Positions 45,062 through 54,246 are shown, counted from the first letter of the stretch. The stretch: 64,000 bases of DNA from Deltaproteobacteria bacterium (GCA_020632665.1 JACKFC010000007.1:62001-126000); one strand, 5' to 3'. Notes: generated from the letters alone by a model not told the origin. Numbers and translations: made by a program.

Positions 45062-46879
45062 ATGTCGACCGCTCGCAAGCCCGCCGATTCCCGCTCGATC
45101 GCCAACGCAAAGATCTATCTGCAACAGGAGCCGGACGCGGAATTCCGCGATCAGCTGCAGCACCTGCTCGATCGCGTCGGCCAGGGCGACCTCGACGCCG
45201 GCACCGAGCTCGATGATCGATTCGCCGGCACCCTCGCCTTCGGCACCGCCGGCCTGCGCGGCGCGATCGGCCCGGGCAGCAACCGGATGAACCGCGTCGT
45301 CGTCGCGCGGGCGAGCTGGGGCCTGGGCGCGATGTTGCTCGAGCAGGGCCTCGGCCGGCCGGCCAGCGACGGCGTCGTGATCGGCTTCGACGGGCGCCGC
45401 AGCAGCCGCCGCTTCGCCGAAGACACCGCCGCCATCCTCGCGGGGCACGGCATCCCGTGCTGGATCTTCGACACCGTGGCGCCGACGCCGCTCTGCGCCT
45501 TCGCGGTGCGTCACCTCGGCGCCGCGGCGGCCGTCATGGTCACGGCGAGCCACAACCCGCCGGCAGACAACGGCTACAAGGTCTACCAAGCGAGCGGTGG
45601 CCAGATCGTGCCGCCACAAGACGGTCAGATCGCTGCGCACATCGCCAAGGCGCCGGCCTACGCCGAGATGCGCCGGCTGACGCCCTTCGAGGCGGCGCAG
45701 GTCGGGCTGCGCCGCGCCGTCCCACCGGAAGTGCGGGATGCCTGGCACGCCGCGATGCGCCGCGTCTCGCTGCACCCCGGCGCCGCAGCGGACGCGCCAC
45801 TCTCGATCGTCTACACCGCGATGCACGGCGTCGGACACCGCGACGTGGTGTTGGCGCTGCGCAACGCCGGCTTCGAGGGCGTCGCCGTGGTCCCCGAGCA
45901 GGCCGACCCGGATGGCGCCTTCCCGACGGTGGCCTTCCCGAACCCCGAGGAGCCGGGTGCGATGGACCGCGCGCTGGCGATGGCGGCCGAAGTCGGCGCC
46001 GATCTGGTCGTCGCCAACGACCCCGACGCCGACCGCCTCGCCGTCGCCGTGCCGCTGCCCGAGGGCGGCTACCGGATGCTCAGCGGCAACGAGGTTGGCT
46101 GGCTCCTCGGCGCCGACGCGCTGCGCCACGACCCGCCGGCCGGCTGGGGCGAAGGTCCTGATCGCAAGCTGGTCGTGACCACCATCGTCAGCTCGACCAT
46201 GCTCGGCCGGATGGCCGAGGCGATGGGCGCCGACTACGCCGAGGTCCTCACCGGCTTCAAATGGCTGGCCAAGGCTGGCGACGACGCGCTGGCGGCAGGG
46301 ACCAGCCGCTTCGTCTTCGGCTACGAAGAGGCGCTCGGCTACGAATGCGGCGGCCTGTGCCGCGACAAGGACGGCGTCCACGCGACGGTTCGCTTCTGCG
46401 AGCTGGCGGCGTCGCTGAAGGCACAGGGGCAGACGATCCTCGGCGCGCTGGACCAACTCGCGCTCGAGCACGGCCTCTCGGTCGGCGCGCAATGGTCGCA
46501 TCGGCTGCCCGGCCAGGATGGCTTGGCCCAGATCGCGACGCTGATGGCGACGCTGCGCGCCGATCCGCCGACGGCGCTGGCCGGATTGCCGGTGACCCTG
46601 CGCCGCGACCTGAAGTCCGACGCCGTCTGGAGCGCAGACGGCAAGGCCAAGCCGCTGGGCATGCCGCCGAGCAACGTGCTGGTCTACAAGGACGCCGACG
46701 GCACCCGCCTGATCGTGCGGCCTTCGGGCACCGAGCCGAAGATCAAGTTCTACCTCGAGGCGGTCGGGCGGCCTCGCGACGTCGGCGCCATTGCGGCGGT
46801 CCGGGCCGAGCGGCAAGAGCGGCTCGCCGCCATCCGCGCCGACCTCGAGGCCCGCCTCGGCCTGCAGTCGGAAGGATGA
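45062..46879 (+). CDS. Alpha-D-phosphohexomutase (phosphoglucomutase/phosphomannomutase, PGM2-like)
   Basis: 605 residues from ATG 45062, with AGGAG 4 bases upstream. Four domains with the family motifs: phosphoserine loop TASHNPP (Ser163), metal loop DPDADR, sugar-specificity loop GYEEALGY and phosphate loop RPSGTEPK. The long form with GTAGLRG near residue 75 is the PGM2/phosphopentomutase-like subgroup. It interconverts hexose 1- and 6-phosphates via a bisphosphate intermediate, supplying glycan and glycogen precursors. A small membrane-protein gene overlaps its stop. Confidence 0.93.
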   Translation: MSTARKPADSRSIANAKIYLQQEPDAEFRDQLQHLLDRVGQGDLDAGTELDDRFAGTLAFGTAGLRGAIGPGSNRMNRVVVARASWGLGAMLLEQGLGRPASDGVVIGFDGRRSSRRFAEDTAAILAGHGIPCWIFDTVAPTPLCAFAVRHLGAAAAVMVTASHNPPADNGYKVYQASGGQIVPPQDGQIAAHIAKAPAYAEMRRLTPFEAAQVGLRRAVPPEVRDAWHAAMRRVSLHPGAAADAPLSIVYTAMHGVGHRDVVLALRNAGFEGVAVVPEQADPDGAFPTVAFPNPEEPGAMDRALAMAAEVGADLVVANDPDADRLAVAVPLPEGGYRMLSGNEVGWLLGADALRHDPPAGWGEGPDRKLVVTTIVSSTMLGRMAEAMGADYAEVLTGFKWLAKAGDDALAAGTSRFVFGYEEALGYECGGLCRDKDGVHATVRFCELAASLKAQGQTILGALDQLALEHGLSVGAQWSHRLPGQDGLAQIATLMATLRADPPTALAGLPVTLRRDLKSDAVWSADGKAKPLGMPPSNVLVYKDADGTRLIVRPSGTEPKIKFYLEAVGRPRDVGAIAAVRAERQERLAAIRADLEARLGLQSEG

Positions 46880-47415
46880 GAGGCCCGCAGGGCCCCGCCC
46901 CGACGACCTGGGTCGATCCGCCGCCAGTTCCGCGCCAGACCGGGCTCTTGGCGCTGCGCCACCTCGACGTCAGCGCCTTCTTCTTCATCGTCTTCGGCAC
47001 GCTCTTCGGCGGGCTCGGCGGCGGGCTCGGCTTGCTCTTTCTCGCCATCGGCCTCTACGCCGGACCGCTGATGATGGCGGCGATCGGCGGCTTCTTCTTC
47101 CTGATCTTCGGCGGAATCGGCGGCGGCTTCGGCTTCTACGGCGCCTCGCGCATGCGTCGCCTGGCTGCCATCGTGCGCGAGGGTGAGGTCGTCGCCGGCC
47201 GGATCGAGCGCGTCGAAGTCGACCGCAGCGTGCGACAGAACGGCCGCTCGCCGGTCGTCGTCCACTACAGCTTCACCTGGCGCGGCGCGACCATCGACGG
47301 CAACACCACCTGCTGGAAGATGTCGCTGCTGCGGGCCCCTCCCGGTGCGCCGCTGGCCGTGCTCGTCGACCAGAGCGACCCGCAGCGAAACCTCGCGTGG
47401 CTGCCGGCGCGTTGA
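46876..47415 (+). CDS. DUF3592-like membrane protein
   Basis: 179 residues; ATGA overlap with the mutase stop. Two long Gly/Phe-rich hydrophobic segments (FFFIVFGTLFGGLGGGLGLL and GPLMMAAIGGFFFLIFGGIG) precede a soluble domain. That domain has GRIERVEVDRSVRQNG, VVVHYSFTWRGATIDGNTT and PGAPLAVLVDQSDPQRNLAW, the DUF3592 pattern of a strand-rich domain ending in a DPxxP-type motif. The function of DUF3592 proteins is unknown. Probably an inner-membrane protein co-expressed with the mutase. Confidence 0.78.
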   Translation: MRGPQGPAPTTWVDPPPVPRQTGLLALRHLDVSAFFFIVFGTLFGGLGGGLGLLFLAIGLYAGPLMMAAIGGFFFLIFGGIGGGFGFYGASRMRRLAAIVREGEVVAGRIERVEVDRSVRQNGRSPVVVHYSFTWRGATIDGNTTCWKMSLLRAPPGAPLAVLVDQSDPQRNLAWLPAR

Positions 47416-47509
47416 CCGTTCCGGCTTGCCGTCCCGCCCCCGCCACGGCACGCTCCCTGCCGCGGATTCACCCCGCATCCCGGCAGGCGCGTAGGCGCCC
47501 GGAGGTCGC

Positions 47510-47923
47510 ATGAGCATCGAAGAGACCCGCGAATTCGCGGCCATCCAGACCGACGCCGCGCCGCGCGCGATCGGCCCCTATTCGCAGGCCTTCTCGGTCT
47601 CGCAGGGCCGCATGGTCTTCGTCAGCGGCCAGATCGGCATCGACCCGGCGACGGCGAAGATGGTCCGCGGCGGTGTGCCGGAGCAGGCCAAGCAGGTGAT
47701 GCACAACCTCCGCGCGGTGCTCGAAGCCGCCGGCGGCACCCTGCGCGATATCGTGCGGACCACGATCTACCTGAAGAACCTCGAAGACTTCGCGACCGTC
47801 AACGCGGTCTACGCCAGCTACCTCGAGGCCCCCTACCCGGCTCGCGCGACGATCGAGGTCGCGCGCCTGCCGATGGACGCGCTGGTCGAGATCGACGCCA
47901 TCGCCGTCGTCGGCGACCAGTAG
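47510..47923 (+). CDS. ridA: RidA family enamine/imine deaminase
   Basis: 137 residues, with GGAGG 5 bases upstream. Family motifs APRAIGPYSQAF, VFVSGQIGIDPAT, VPEQAKQVMHNLRAVLEAAG and YPARATIEVARLP, whose Arg holds the substrate carboxylate. RidA trimers hydrolyse reactive 2-aminoacrylate and related enamines formed by PLP enzymes, protecting them from damage. The mutase operon ends 94 bp before it and folE follows after 83 bp. Confidence 0.95.
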   Translation: MSIEETREFAAIQTDAAPRAIGPYSQAFSVSQGRMVFVSGQIGIDPATAKMVRGGVPEQAKQVMHNLRAVLEAAGGTLRDIVRTTIYLKNLEDFATVNAVYASYLEAPYPARATIEVARLPMDALVEIDAIAVVGDQ

Positions 47924-48006
47924 CGGCACACCCGCTCGCCGCGGGCCGCATCTGTCGCGTTCGCGCTCGACGCCAATTCGTCAGGGCCTGCTCACGGAGC
48001 CTCATC

Positions 48007-48558
48007 ATGCAAGACAAGATCCGCGCCATCCTCCGCGACATCGGCGAGAACCCGGACCGCGAAGGCCTGATCAAGACCCCCGAGCGGGTCGCCAAGGCCC
48101 TGAAGTTCATGACCAAGGGCTATGACGAAGACCCCTTGGCGATCCTGCGCTCGGCCCTGTTCACGGTCGACAACCAGGAGATCGTCCTGGTCCGCGACAT
48201 CGACTTCGCCAGCATGTGCGAGCACCACATGCTGCCGTTCATGGGCAAGGCGCACGTCGCCTATATCCCCAACGGCAAGGTCGTCGGCCTCTCCAAGTTG
48301 GCCCGCGTGGTCGAGACCTTCGCCCGCCGCCTGCAGGTGCAGGAGCGCCTGACCACGCAGGTCGCCGAGGCGCTGCAAGAGGCGCTGAACCCGGTCGGCG
48401 TCGCCGTCGTGATGGAAGCGACCCATCTCTGCATGGTCGTGCGCGGCGTGCAGAAGCCGAACGCGATCACCGTGACCAGCGCGATGCTCGGTGAGTTCCG
48501 CGACAACCCGATGACGCGGGCCGAGCTGATGCAGCTCGTCCACTCCGCCAAGCACTGA
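48007..48558 (+). CDS. folE: GTP cyclohydrolase I
   Basis: 183 residues. Zinc ligands are visible as Cys71 and His74 in MCEHHMLPF and Cys142 in HLCMVVRG. PNGKVVGLSKLARVVE and the C-terminal SAMLGEFRDNP match the family. The enzyme forms dihydroneopterin triphosphate from GTP, the first step of folate and tetrahydrobiopterin synthesis. GGAG precedes the start by about 8 bases. mnmE starts 20 bp after its stop, suggesting co-transcription. Confidence 0.95.
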   Translation: MQDKIRAILRDIGENPDREGLIKTPERVAKALKFMTKGYDEDPLAILRSALFTVDNQEIVLVRDIDFASMCEHHMLPFMGKAHVAYIPNGKVVGLSKLARVVETFARRLQVQERLTTQVAEALQEALNPVGVAVVMEATHLCMVVRGVQKPNAITVTSAMLGEFRDNPMTRAELMQLVHSAKH

Positions 48559-48578
48559 GCCCAGCACCGAGCGCAGCC

Positions 48579-49955
48579 GTGTCCGAGCCCGGCCAGACGA
48601 TCTTCGCCCCGGCGACCGGCCCCGGCGGCGCCATCGCGGTGCTGCGCATCTCGGGCCCCGATGCGCTCGCGGCGGCGGCGCAGCTCTGCGGCATCGCGCC
48701 CGAGGGCCTACGCCACGGGGTGCTGCGGCCACGGCTGCTGCGCGACGCGAGCGGCCAACCGCTCGACGAGGCCATGGTCGTCGGCCTGCACGCGCCGCGG
48801 ACCTATACCGGCGAGCCGATGGCGGAGCTGCACCTGCACGGCGCGCCGGCGGTGGTGCAAGCCGTCTCGGACGCGCTGCGCCGGCTCGGCCTGCGCCCCG
48901 CCGGGCCGGGCGAGTTCACCCGCCGCGCCTACCTCAACGGCAAGCGGACGCTGCTGCAGGCCGAAGCGATCGCCGATCTGGTCTCGGCACGCTCCGAAGC
49001 GGCGCGAAAGGCCGCCCTCGCCGGGGTCGACGGCCGATTGCAGCGCGCGATCGACGCCCTGCGCGCGCCATTGGTCGAGCAACTGGCCGAGGTCGAGGCA
49101 CGCCTGGACTTCGGCCTCGAAGACGACGTCGACACCCTCGACCGCGACGCGACGGCTGCGACCGCGCGCGAAGCGGCCGTCGCCATCGACCGCCTCGCCG
49201 CCACCGCCGAGGCCGCCCGGCTGCGCTTCGGCGGCGCCCGCGTCGTGCTGCACGGGCCGACCAACGCCGGCAAGTCGACCCTGCTCAACGCGCTCTGCGG
49301 CGCCGACCGCGCGCTGGTGCACGACAGCCCGGGCACCACGCGGGACGTGGTCGAGGCGCCGCTCTCGATCGGCGGCATCGCCGTCACCCTGGTCGACACC
49401 GCCGGCGTGCGCGACGTCGACGCCGCCGGCTCGGACGCGCTCGCCATCGAAGCCGCCGGCATCGCCCGCGCCCGGGCCGAATTGGCCGCTGCGGACGTCG
49501 TGCTCTGGCTCCGCGACGCCGCCGATCCGGACCCGGCGGCAGCCAACCGCCCGCCGCCGGAGCTGCCGCAGCACGCCACCCTGTTGCGCATCTGGTCGCG
49601 CGCCGACCGGGCGCCGACGCGCGTCCCGCCGGACGATATCGAGCTCCGGCTCGCCGCCTCGGACCCAGCCAGCGTCGACGCGGTCCACGCGGCGATCGCG
49701 GCGGCGCTGGCGCACAAGGTCGGGGACGACGCGCCGGGTGGCCTCGCGCTGCTGCGGGCCCGCCACGCCGACGCGCTGCACCGCGCCGCCGACGCCGCCC
49801 GCCGCGCTGCCGACGCCGCCCAGGCGCCGCTGCCGCTCGAATACGTCGCCGCCGACCTGCGTGACGCCGCCCTGGCGCTCGAGGAGTTGATCGGCCGAGT
49901 CGCGCCGGACGATGTGCTCGACGTCGTCTTCTCCCGCTTCTGCATCGGCAAGTGA
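48579..49955 (+). CDS. mnmE: tRNA modification GTPase MnmE (TrmE)
   Basis: 458 residues with a GTG start. The N-terminal folate-binding domain (GPGGAIAVLRISGP, GEFTRRAYLNGK), central helices, inserted G domain and the C-terminal FCIGK with the functional Cys are all present. G1 is GPTNAGKST (226-234) and G3 is DTAG. The G4 position reads WSRAD instead of NKxD, and no other NKxD is seen, so guanine specificity may be relaxed. MnmE with MnmG installs the cmnm5 group on wobble uridine 34. menB follows after 58 bp. Confidence 0.93.
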   Translation: MSEPGQTIFAPATGPGGAIAVLRISGPDALAAAAQLCGIAPEGLRHGVLRPRLLRDASGQPLDEAMVVGLHAPRTYTGEPMAELHLHGAPAVVQAVSDALRRLGLRPAGPGEFTRRAYLNGKRTLLQAEAIADLVSARSEAARKAALAGVDGRLQRAIDALRAPLVEQLAEVEARLDFGLEDDVDTLDRDATAATAREAAVAIDRLAATAEAARLRFGGARVVLHGPTNAGKSTLLNALCGADRALVHDSPGTTRDVVEAPLSIGGIAVTLVDTAGVRDVDAAGSDALAIEAAGIARARAELAAADVVLWLRDAADPDPAAANRPPPELPQHATLLRIWSRADRAPTRVPPDDIELRLAASDPASVDAVHAAIAAALAHKVGDDAPGGLALLRARHADALHRAADAARRAADAAQAPLPLEYVAADLRDAALALEELIGRVAPDDVLDVVFSRFCIGK

Positions 49956-50013
49956 GCGTGCTACACCGCTGGCTCCGTGGCTGGCCGGCCGCCCGCCTAC
50001 CCAGGAGGCTCCG

Positions 50014-50916
50014 ATGACGAGCGACAACCCGTTCCGCACAGGTGTCTGGCACCTGTGCGAGGGCTTCGAACACCCCGATCTCACGTACCATCGCCACAAC
50101 GAGCTCGGCGTCGTGCGGATCGCGTTCAACCGCCCCGAGGTCCGAAACGCCTTCCGCCCGGCGACGGTCGACGCGCTCTACCGCGCCCTCGACCACGCCC
50201 GCTGTAGCCCCGACGTCGGCGTCGTCCTGCTCACCGGCAACGGCCCGTCGCCGAAGGACGGCGGCTGGGCCTTCTGCAGCGGCGGCGATCAGCGCATCCG
50301 CGGCAAGGACGGCTACAAATACGCCGAGGGCGAGACGGCCGCCGGCGTCGACCCGGCGAGCCTCGGTCGGCTGCACATCCTCGAGTGCCAGCGGCTGATC
50401 CGCTTCATGCCGAAGGTCGTGATCTGCCTGGTCAACGGCTGGGCGGCGGGCGGCGGTCACAGCCTGCACGTCGTCAGCGACATGACGCTGGCGAGCCGTG
50501 AACACGGCCTCTTCAAGCAGACCGACGCCGACGTCGCCAGCTACGACGCAGGCTACGGCTCGGCCTACCTGGCCCGCATGGTCGGGCAGAAAAAAGCCCG
50601 CGAGATCTTCTTCCTCGGCGAGACCTATACCGCCGAGGAGGCCGCGGCGATGGGGGCTGTCAACAAGGTCGTGCCGCACGCCGAGCTCGAAGACGAAGCG
50701 CTGCGCTGGGCGAAGATCATCCTCGGCAAGAGCCCGACCGCGATCCGCATGCTGAAATACGCCATGAACCTGCCGGACGACGGCTTGGTCGGGCAGCAGC
50801 TCTTCGCCGGCGAGGCGACGCGCCTGGGCTACGGGACCGCCGAAGCGCAAGAGGGACGCGACGCCTTCCTGCAGCGCCGCCCGCCAGATTGGTCGCCCTT
50901 CCCGTGGCATTATTGA
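50014..50916 (+). CDS. menB: 1,4-dihydroxy-2-naphthoyl-CoA synthase
   Basis: 300 residues from ATG 50014, with AGGAGG upstream. Crotonase fold with MenB signatures: FNRPEVRNAFRPATVD, GWAFCSGGDQRIRG (the segment distinguishing MenB from other crotonases), VNGWAAGGGHSLHVV, KQTDADVASYDAGYGSAYLARMVGQKKAREI and the PPDWSPFPWHY end. It closes the naphthoquinone ring of menaquinone from o-succinylbenzoyl-CoA. Residues 8-15 (RTGVWHLC) are encoded by a perfect REP palindrome. As I recall it, actinobacterial MenB has the same number of residues between its NPF and DGF, so the element seems to have replaced rather than lengthened the sequence. Confidence 0.95.
   Translation: MTSDNPFRTGVWHLCEGFEHPDLTYHRHNELGVVRIAFNRPEVRNAFRPATVDALYRALDHARCSPDVGVVLLTGNGPSPKDGGWAFCSGGDQRIRGKDGYKYAEGETAAGVDPASLGRLHILECQRLIRFMPKVVICLVNGWAAGGGHSLHVVSDMTLASREHGLFKQTDADVASYDAGYGSAYLARMVGQKKAREIFFLGETYTAEEAAAMGAVNKVVPHAELEDEALRWAKIILGKSPTAIRMLKYAMNLPDDGLVGQQLFAGEATRLGYGTAEAQEGRDAFLQRRPPDWSPFPWHY
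50035..50059. repeat. REP-like 25-bp palindrome, copy 10 (coding)
   Basis: Arm CGCACAGGTGTC, centre T, arm GGCACCTGTGCG; one mismatch between arms. Inside the 5' end of menB, 21 bp after the ATG, read as RTGVWHLC. Confidence 0.87.
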
Positions 50917-50962
50917 GCGCGACGGCTACACTGCCGAAACGATCCCGAAGGAGGCCCCACCG

Positions 50963-51358
50963 ATGCCGACCCTCGTCCCCACCCCGACCCGCGTCGCCGC
51001 CGTCGGCTCGCCGCCGAAGAGCATCGACGAGATCGTCGGCCGGGTGAACACCGGCGACGACGCCATCTCCGTCGCGATGATGCGCAGCCCGCCCGGCTGG
51101 AACGAGCCGGGCCAGCGCCCGGAATTTCGCGAGATCACCCTGGTCCTCGCCGGTGCGCTGAACGTCGAGCACGAGCGCGCCGACGGCGATCCCGACGGCC
51201 CTGGCCGGGTGACCCTGGTCGTCCCCGCGGGGCAGGCCGTGATCACCGAGCCCGGCGAATGGATCCGCTACAGCACCCCGGAAGGCGCCGAATATATCGC
51301 GATCTGCACCCCGGCCTTCTCGCCGTCGACGGTGCATCGCGACGACGACACGCCGTGA
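50963..51358 (+). CDS. Cupin-domain protein
   Basis: 131 residues; AAGGAGG is about 8 bases upstream. Single beta-barrel cupin with EITLVLAGALNVEHE and a Gly turn then VVPAGQAVITEPGEWIRYSTPEGAEYIAIC, but the His residues usual for metal binding in the first motif are absent apart from HE. It could be a non-catalytic sugar- or small-molecule-binding cupin. Its stop overlaps the GTG start of the following lipoprotein gene, so translation is probably coupled. Confidence 0.83.
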   Translation: MPTLVPTPTRVAAVGSPPKSIDEIVGRVNTGDDAISVAMMRSPPGWNEPGQRPEFREITLVLAGALNVEHERADGDPDGPGRVTLVVPAGQAVITEPGEWIRYSTPEGAEYIAICTPAFSPSTVHRDDDTP

Positions 51359-54246
51359 TCCGTCGGGCCGCGCTGGCCCTCGCGCTGGCCCTCGCGCTGG
51401 CCCCGCTCGGCTGCGGCACCGAGGACTGCAGCCCCACGGCGTGCGCGCCGCCCGAACCACCGGCCATCGACGCCACCGTCCGCCACAGCTTCGCCTCGGA
51501 GGCCGCGTTCCTGGCGTTCTCGCGCATCGGCCCGGCCGGCGGGGCGGTCAAGGTCGTACTCCCCGGCTGGAACGGCGCCGGCGCCTGCCGGGTCGACTTC
51601 CTCGACCCCGCGTTCTACGCCCTGCACGACGAGTGGCGCATCTTCCGTCGCCTCAACGGGGTCGACGTGCCCGGCTGCTCCGACGACGCGCTGCCGCGGC
51701 CGGCGCAGACCTTCGCCACGATGGCCGATATCTACGCCTATTTCGAGGACCACGACCCGCGCGACTACGGTCTGCAGCGCCTCGGTGGTGGTCGCATCTA
51801 CGACTGCGCGTTCTACGAGCGGATGATCGGCTCCTGCGCACCGGCCGGCCCGGAGCGCTACGGCGCCCTCCCCGACGCGGGCGGCATCCTCTGGTACGTT
51901 CCCGGCGGCGCCACCCCCTCGGGCGACACCATCTGGGCCCTCTCACTCTACCGCTGGGCGGAGCTACACGCCGACGAAGTCCTCGCCCGCGTGCATGCCC
52001 TCGAGGCGACGCTGCCGATCGCGAAGGGCACCCTGCGCTGGCTGGCAAACGACGTCGGCTCGCTCGCCTGGCAGACACCGCTCGCGAACAAGGAGCGCGC
52101 CGCCGGCACCGAGCTCGGCAGCCGCGTCGTCTTCGAGGCCGAGTTGGTCCGCGCCGACTTCGCCGAGGGCTATACGCTCGGCGTCACCGCCGGCATCCCA
52201 CGGCGGGTCGAGTTCGCCGGGGCCACCATCACCGACCTCGGCCCCGACGATATCGCCCTGCTGCGGGCGCTGCCCGACGAGGTCGGGCCGGTCGCGGGCA
52301 TCGTCAGCCGGACCCGCCAGACGCCACAGGCCCACCTCGCGCTGCTGGCGGAATCCCGCGGCACGCCCAACGCCTATGCGCCCGGGCTCTTCGACGATCC
52401 CGCGCTCGCCGCGCGCTCGGCCGCCGGCACGCCCATCGCCCTCCGCGTCCGCAGCGACGGCGTCGATTGGCTGCCGCTCGACCCGCAACAATGGGCCGAG
52501 TGGAAGCAGCGTTCGGTCGGACTGCCGCTCTCGCTCACACCGATCGAGACCGAGGGCATCGCCGATATCGTCCCTCTCGACGGCCGCTCGCTCGCCGCGG
52601 TGCGTGCGGATATCGGCCGCATCGGCGGCAAGTGCGCCGGCATGGACTTCCTCCGCGGGATCGTCGGTGCGGACGACCCTGTGCTCGCGACGCCGCCCGA
52701 CGCCGCTTGCGTCAGCGTTCGCCTCTACGCCGCGTTGCTCACCGCGCTGCCCATCGACCTCGAAGCGCTGGTCGCCGATCCGCGGCTGGACGACGTCGTC
52801 CTGCGTCACCTGGTGCTGCAGGGCTACGCCGACTACGCCGCCGCTCACCATGGGCTGCCGTCGGATCTCGCCAAGGCCGACAAGCGCATCGCCGCGCTCA
52901 CAGCCGACGACCCGCTGCTCGCGTTGATCCAGGCCGGCGGCCTGGTCGAAGTCCTGCGCAAGGTCGACCTCCTCGATCCTGGGCACCCACTGCACAGCCA
53001 CTGGCAGGGCATCGGCAAAGCCCTCGAAGCGCGGTTCGCCAGCCACACCACGGCGCAGGCGCTGCGCTTTCGCTCCAGCTCGACGGCGGAAGACAGCGCC
53101 GCCTTCCACGGCGCCGGCCTCTACGCCTCCTACACCGGTTGGCTGCAGCCGCCCGACGACGAGCGCGCTGCGGCCGAGGCCGTTGTGCGGGTCCTGGCCT
53201 CCTACTTCCGCAAATCCGCCTGGGAGGAGCGCGCGGCGGCCGGCATCGCCCACCTCGACGGCCGGATGGGCGTCTTGGTCCACGCCCGCTTCGACGACGA
53301 CAAGGAGCTCGCCAACGCGGTGGCGTTGCTCGGGGTCTGGCAAGACGACGCCGGCGGGCTGCACACCCGCCTGGTGATCAACGCCCAGATCGGGGCGGTC
53401 TCGGTGACCAACCCGGTCGCCGGGACCGAGGTGCTGCCCGAGATCGTCCGGATCGTCGATCGTGGCGACGGCGCCGAGGTGGCCGTGCTGCAGCGCTCGA
53501 CCGAGCTACCCGCCTCCACGCGCGTGGTCGACGACGCGACCGCGCAGCTGCTCTCGCAGCGCCTCCGCACCGTCGCCCAGGCCTGGCTCGCTGGACTTTC
53601 GCAGGGCCTATCGGCAGCAGAACGGCCGCGTGCGGCGCTGCTCGACTTCGAGCTCAAGCACATGGCCACGGGCTGGCCGCAGCGGCAAGACGGCGCGCTG
53701 ATGCCGCAGCGCTGGATCCTCAAGCAGGTTCGCCCGCTCTCACGCCGGCAGCGGGTGCCCGACGCCGCGTTCGCCGGCTTCCCCTTGAGCGAGCCGCAGC
53801 GCGTCGCCGCCACCGCCGTCCGCGTCGTGCGCTGCGTCGCCGGTCCGGCCGCGGCGCCGGAGCTCGAGGTCTCTGCGCATTGGCTCGATTGGGATCACAC
53901 CGACCCGCTGATCGGCACCGGTGCACTGCTGGCGCCCGATCCGTGGCCGAGCGGCCAATTCTTCGGTACCCGGCTGCGGCTGCGCAGCGGCGGCGACGTC
54001 AGCGAGAGCAGCTCGGACGCCGCCTCCGCTTTGGTCTCGACGGCCACGCCGACGCTACCGGCGGGGACGCCGCTCGAGATCACCGCCGGCGGCCGCCACG
54101 TCCGCATCGCGCCGAACGGCGCGTGGCAGGTGACGAGCAGCGGGACCGGCCAGCTGCTCGCGAGCGGCAGCGGAGCCGGCTGCGGCATCGTCGAGGTCGC
54201 GCAGAGCCCGTCGTCCTGGCTGGAGACGCTCTTCCCCGCCCCGTGA
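51355..54246 (+). CDS. Lipoprotein with a PPDK/PEP-synthase N-terminal (ATP-grasp) domain
   Basis: 963 residues from GTG 51355 (GTGA overlap). The signal peptide is an Ala-Leu tandem run ending in lipobox APLGC. The central part contains RIGGKCAGMDFLRGI and later ALRFRSSSTAEDSAAFHGAG and YASYTG, the pyruvate phosphate dikinase/PEP-synthase ATP-binding pattern (RSSS..ED, G-Y-x-S/T). MPQRWILKQVRPLSR matches the usual QxRP end of that domain. The swivelling phospho-His and TIM-barrel domains are missing. An ATP-grasp domain outside the cytoplasm is unexpected; a non-catalytic or alternative-ligand role is possible. Its 3' end overlaps the convergent antiporter gene by 192 bp. Confidence 0.8.
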   Translation: MIRRAALALALALALAPLGCGTEDCSPTACAPPEPPAIDATVRHSFASEAAFLAFSRIGPAGGAVKVVLPGWNGAGACRVDFLDPAFYALHDEWRIFRRLNGVDVPGCSDDALPRPAQTFATMADIYAYFEDHDPRDYGLQRLGGGRIYDCAFYERMIGSCAPAGPERYGALPDAGGILWYVPGGATPSGDTIWALSLYRWAELHADEVLARVHALEATLPIAKGTLRWLANDVGSLAWQTPLANKERAAGTELGSRVVFEAELVRADFAEGYTLGVTAGIPRRVEFAGATITDLGPDDIALLRALPDEVGPVAGIVSRTRQTPQAHLALLAESRGTPNAYAPGLFDDPALAARSAAGTPIALRVRSDGVDWLPLDPQQWAEWKQRSVGLPLSLTPIETEGIADIVPLDGRSLAAVRADIGRIGGKCAGMDFLRGIVGADDPVLATPPDAACVSVRLYAALLTALPIDLEALVADPRLDDVVLRHLVLQGYADYAAAHHGLPSDLAKADKRIAALTADDPLLALIQAGGLVEVLRKVDLLDPGHPLHSHWQGIGKALEARFASHTTAQALRFRSSSTAEDSAAFHGAGLYASYTGWLQPPDDERAAAEAVVRVLASYFRKSAWEERAAAGIAHLDGRMGVLVHARFDDDKELANAVALLGVWQDDAGGLHTRLVINAQIGAVSVTNPVAGTEVLPEIVRIVDRGDGAEVAVLQRSTELPASTRVVDDATAQLLSQRLRTVAQAWLAGLSQGLSAAERPRAALLDFELKHMATGWPQRQDGALMPQRWILKQVRPLSRRQRVPDAAFAGFPLSEPQRVAATAVRVVRCVAGPAAAPELEVSAHWLDWDHTDPLIGTGALLAPDPWPSGQFFGTRLRLRSGGDVSESSSDAASALVSTATPTLPAGTPLEITAGGRHVRIAPNGAWQVTSSGTGQLLASGSGAGCGIVEVAQSPSSWLETLFPAP

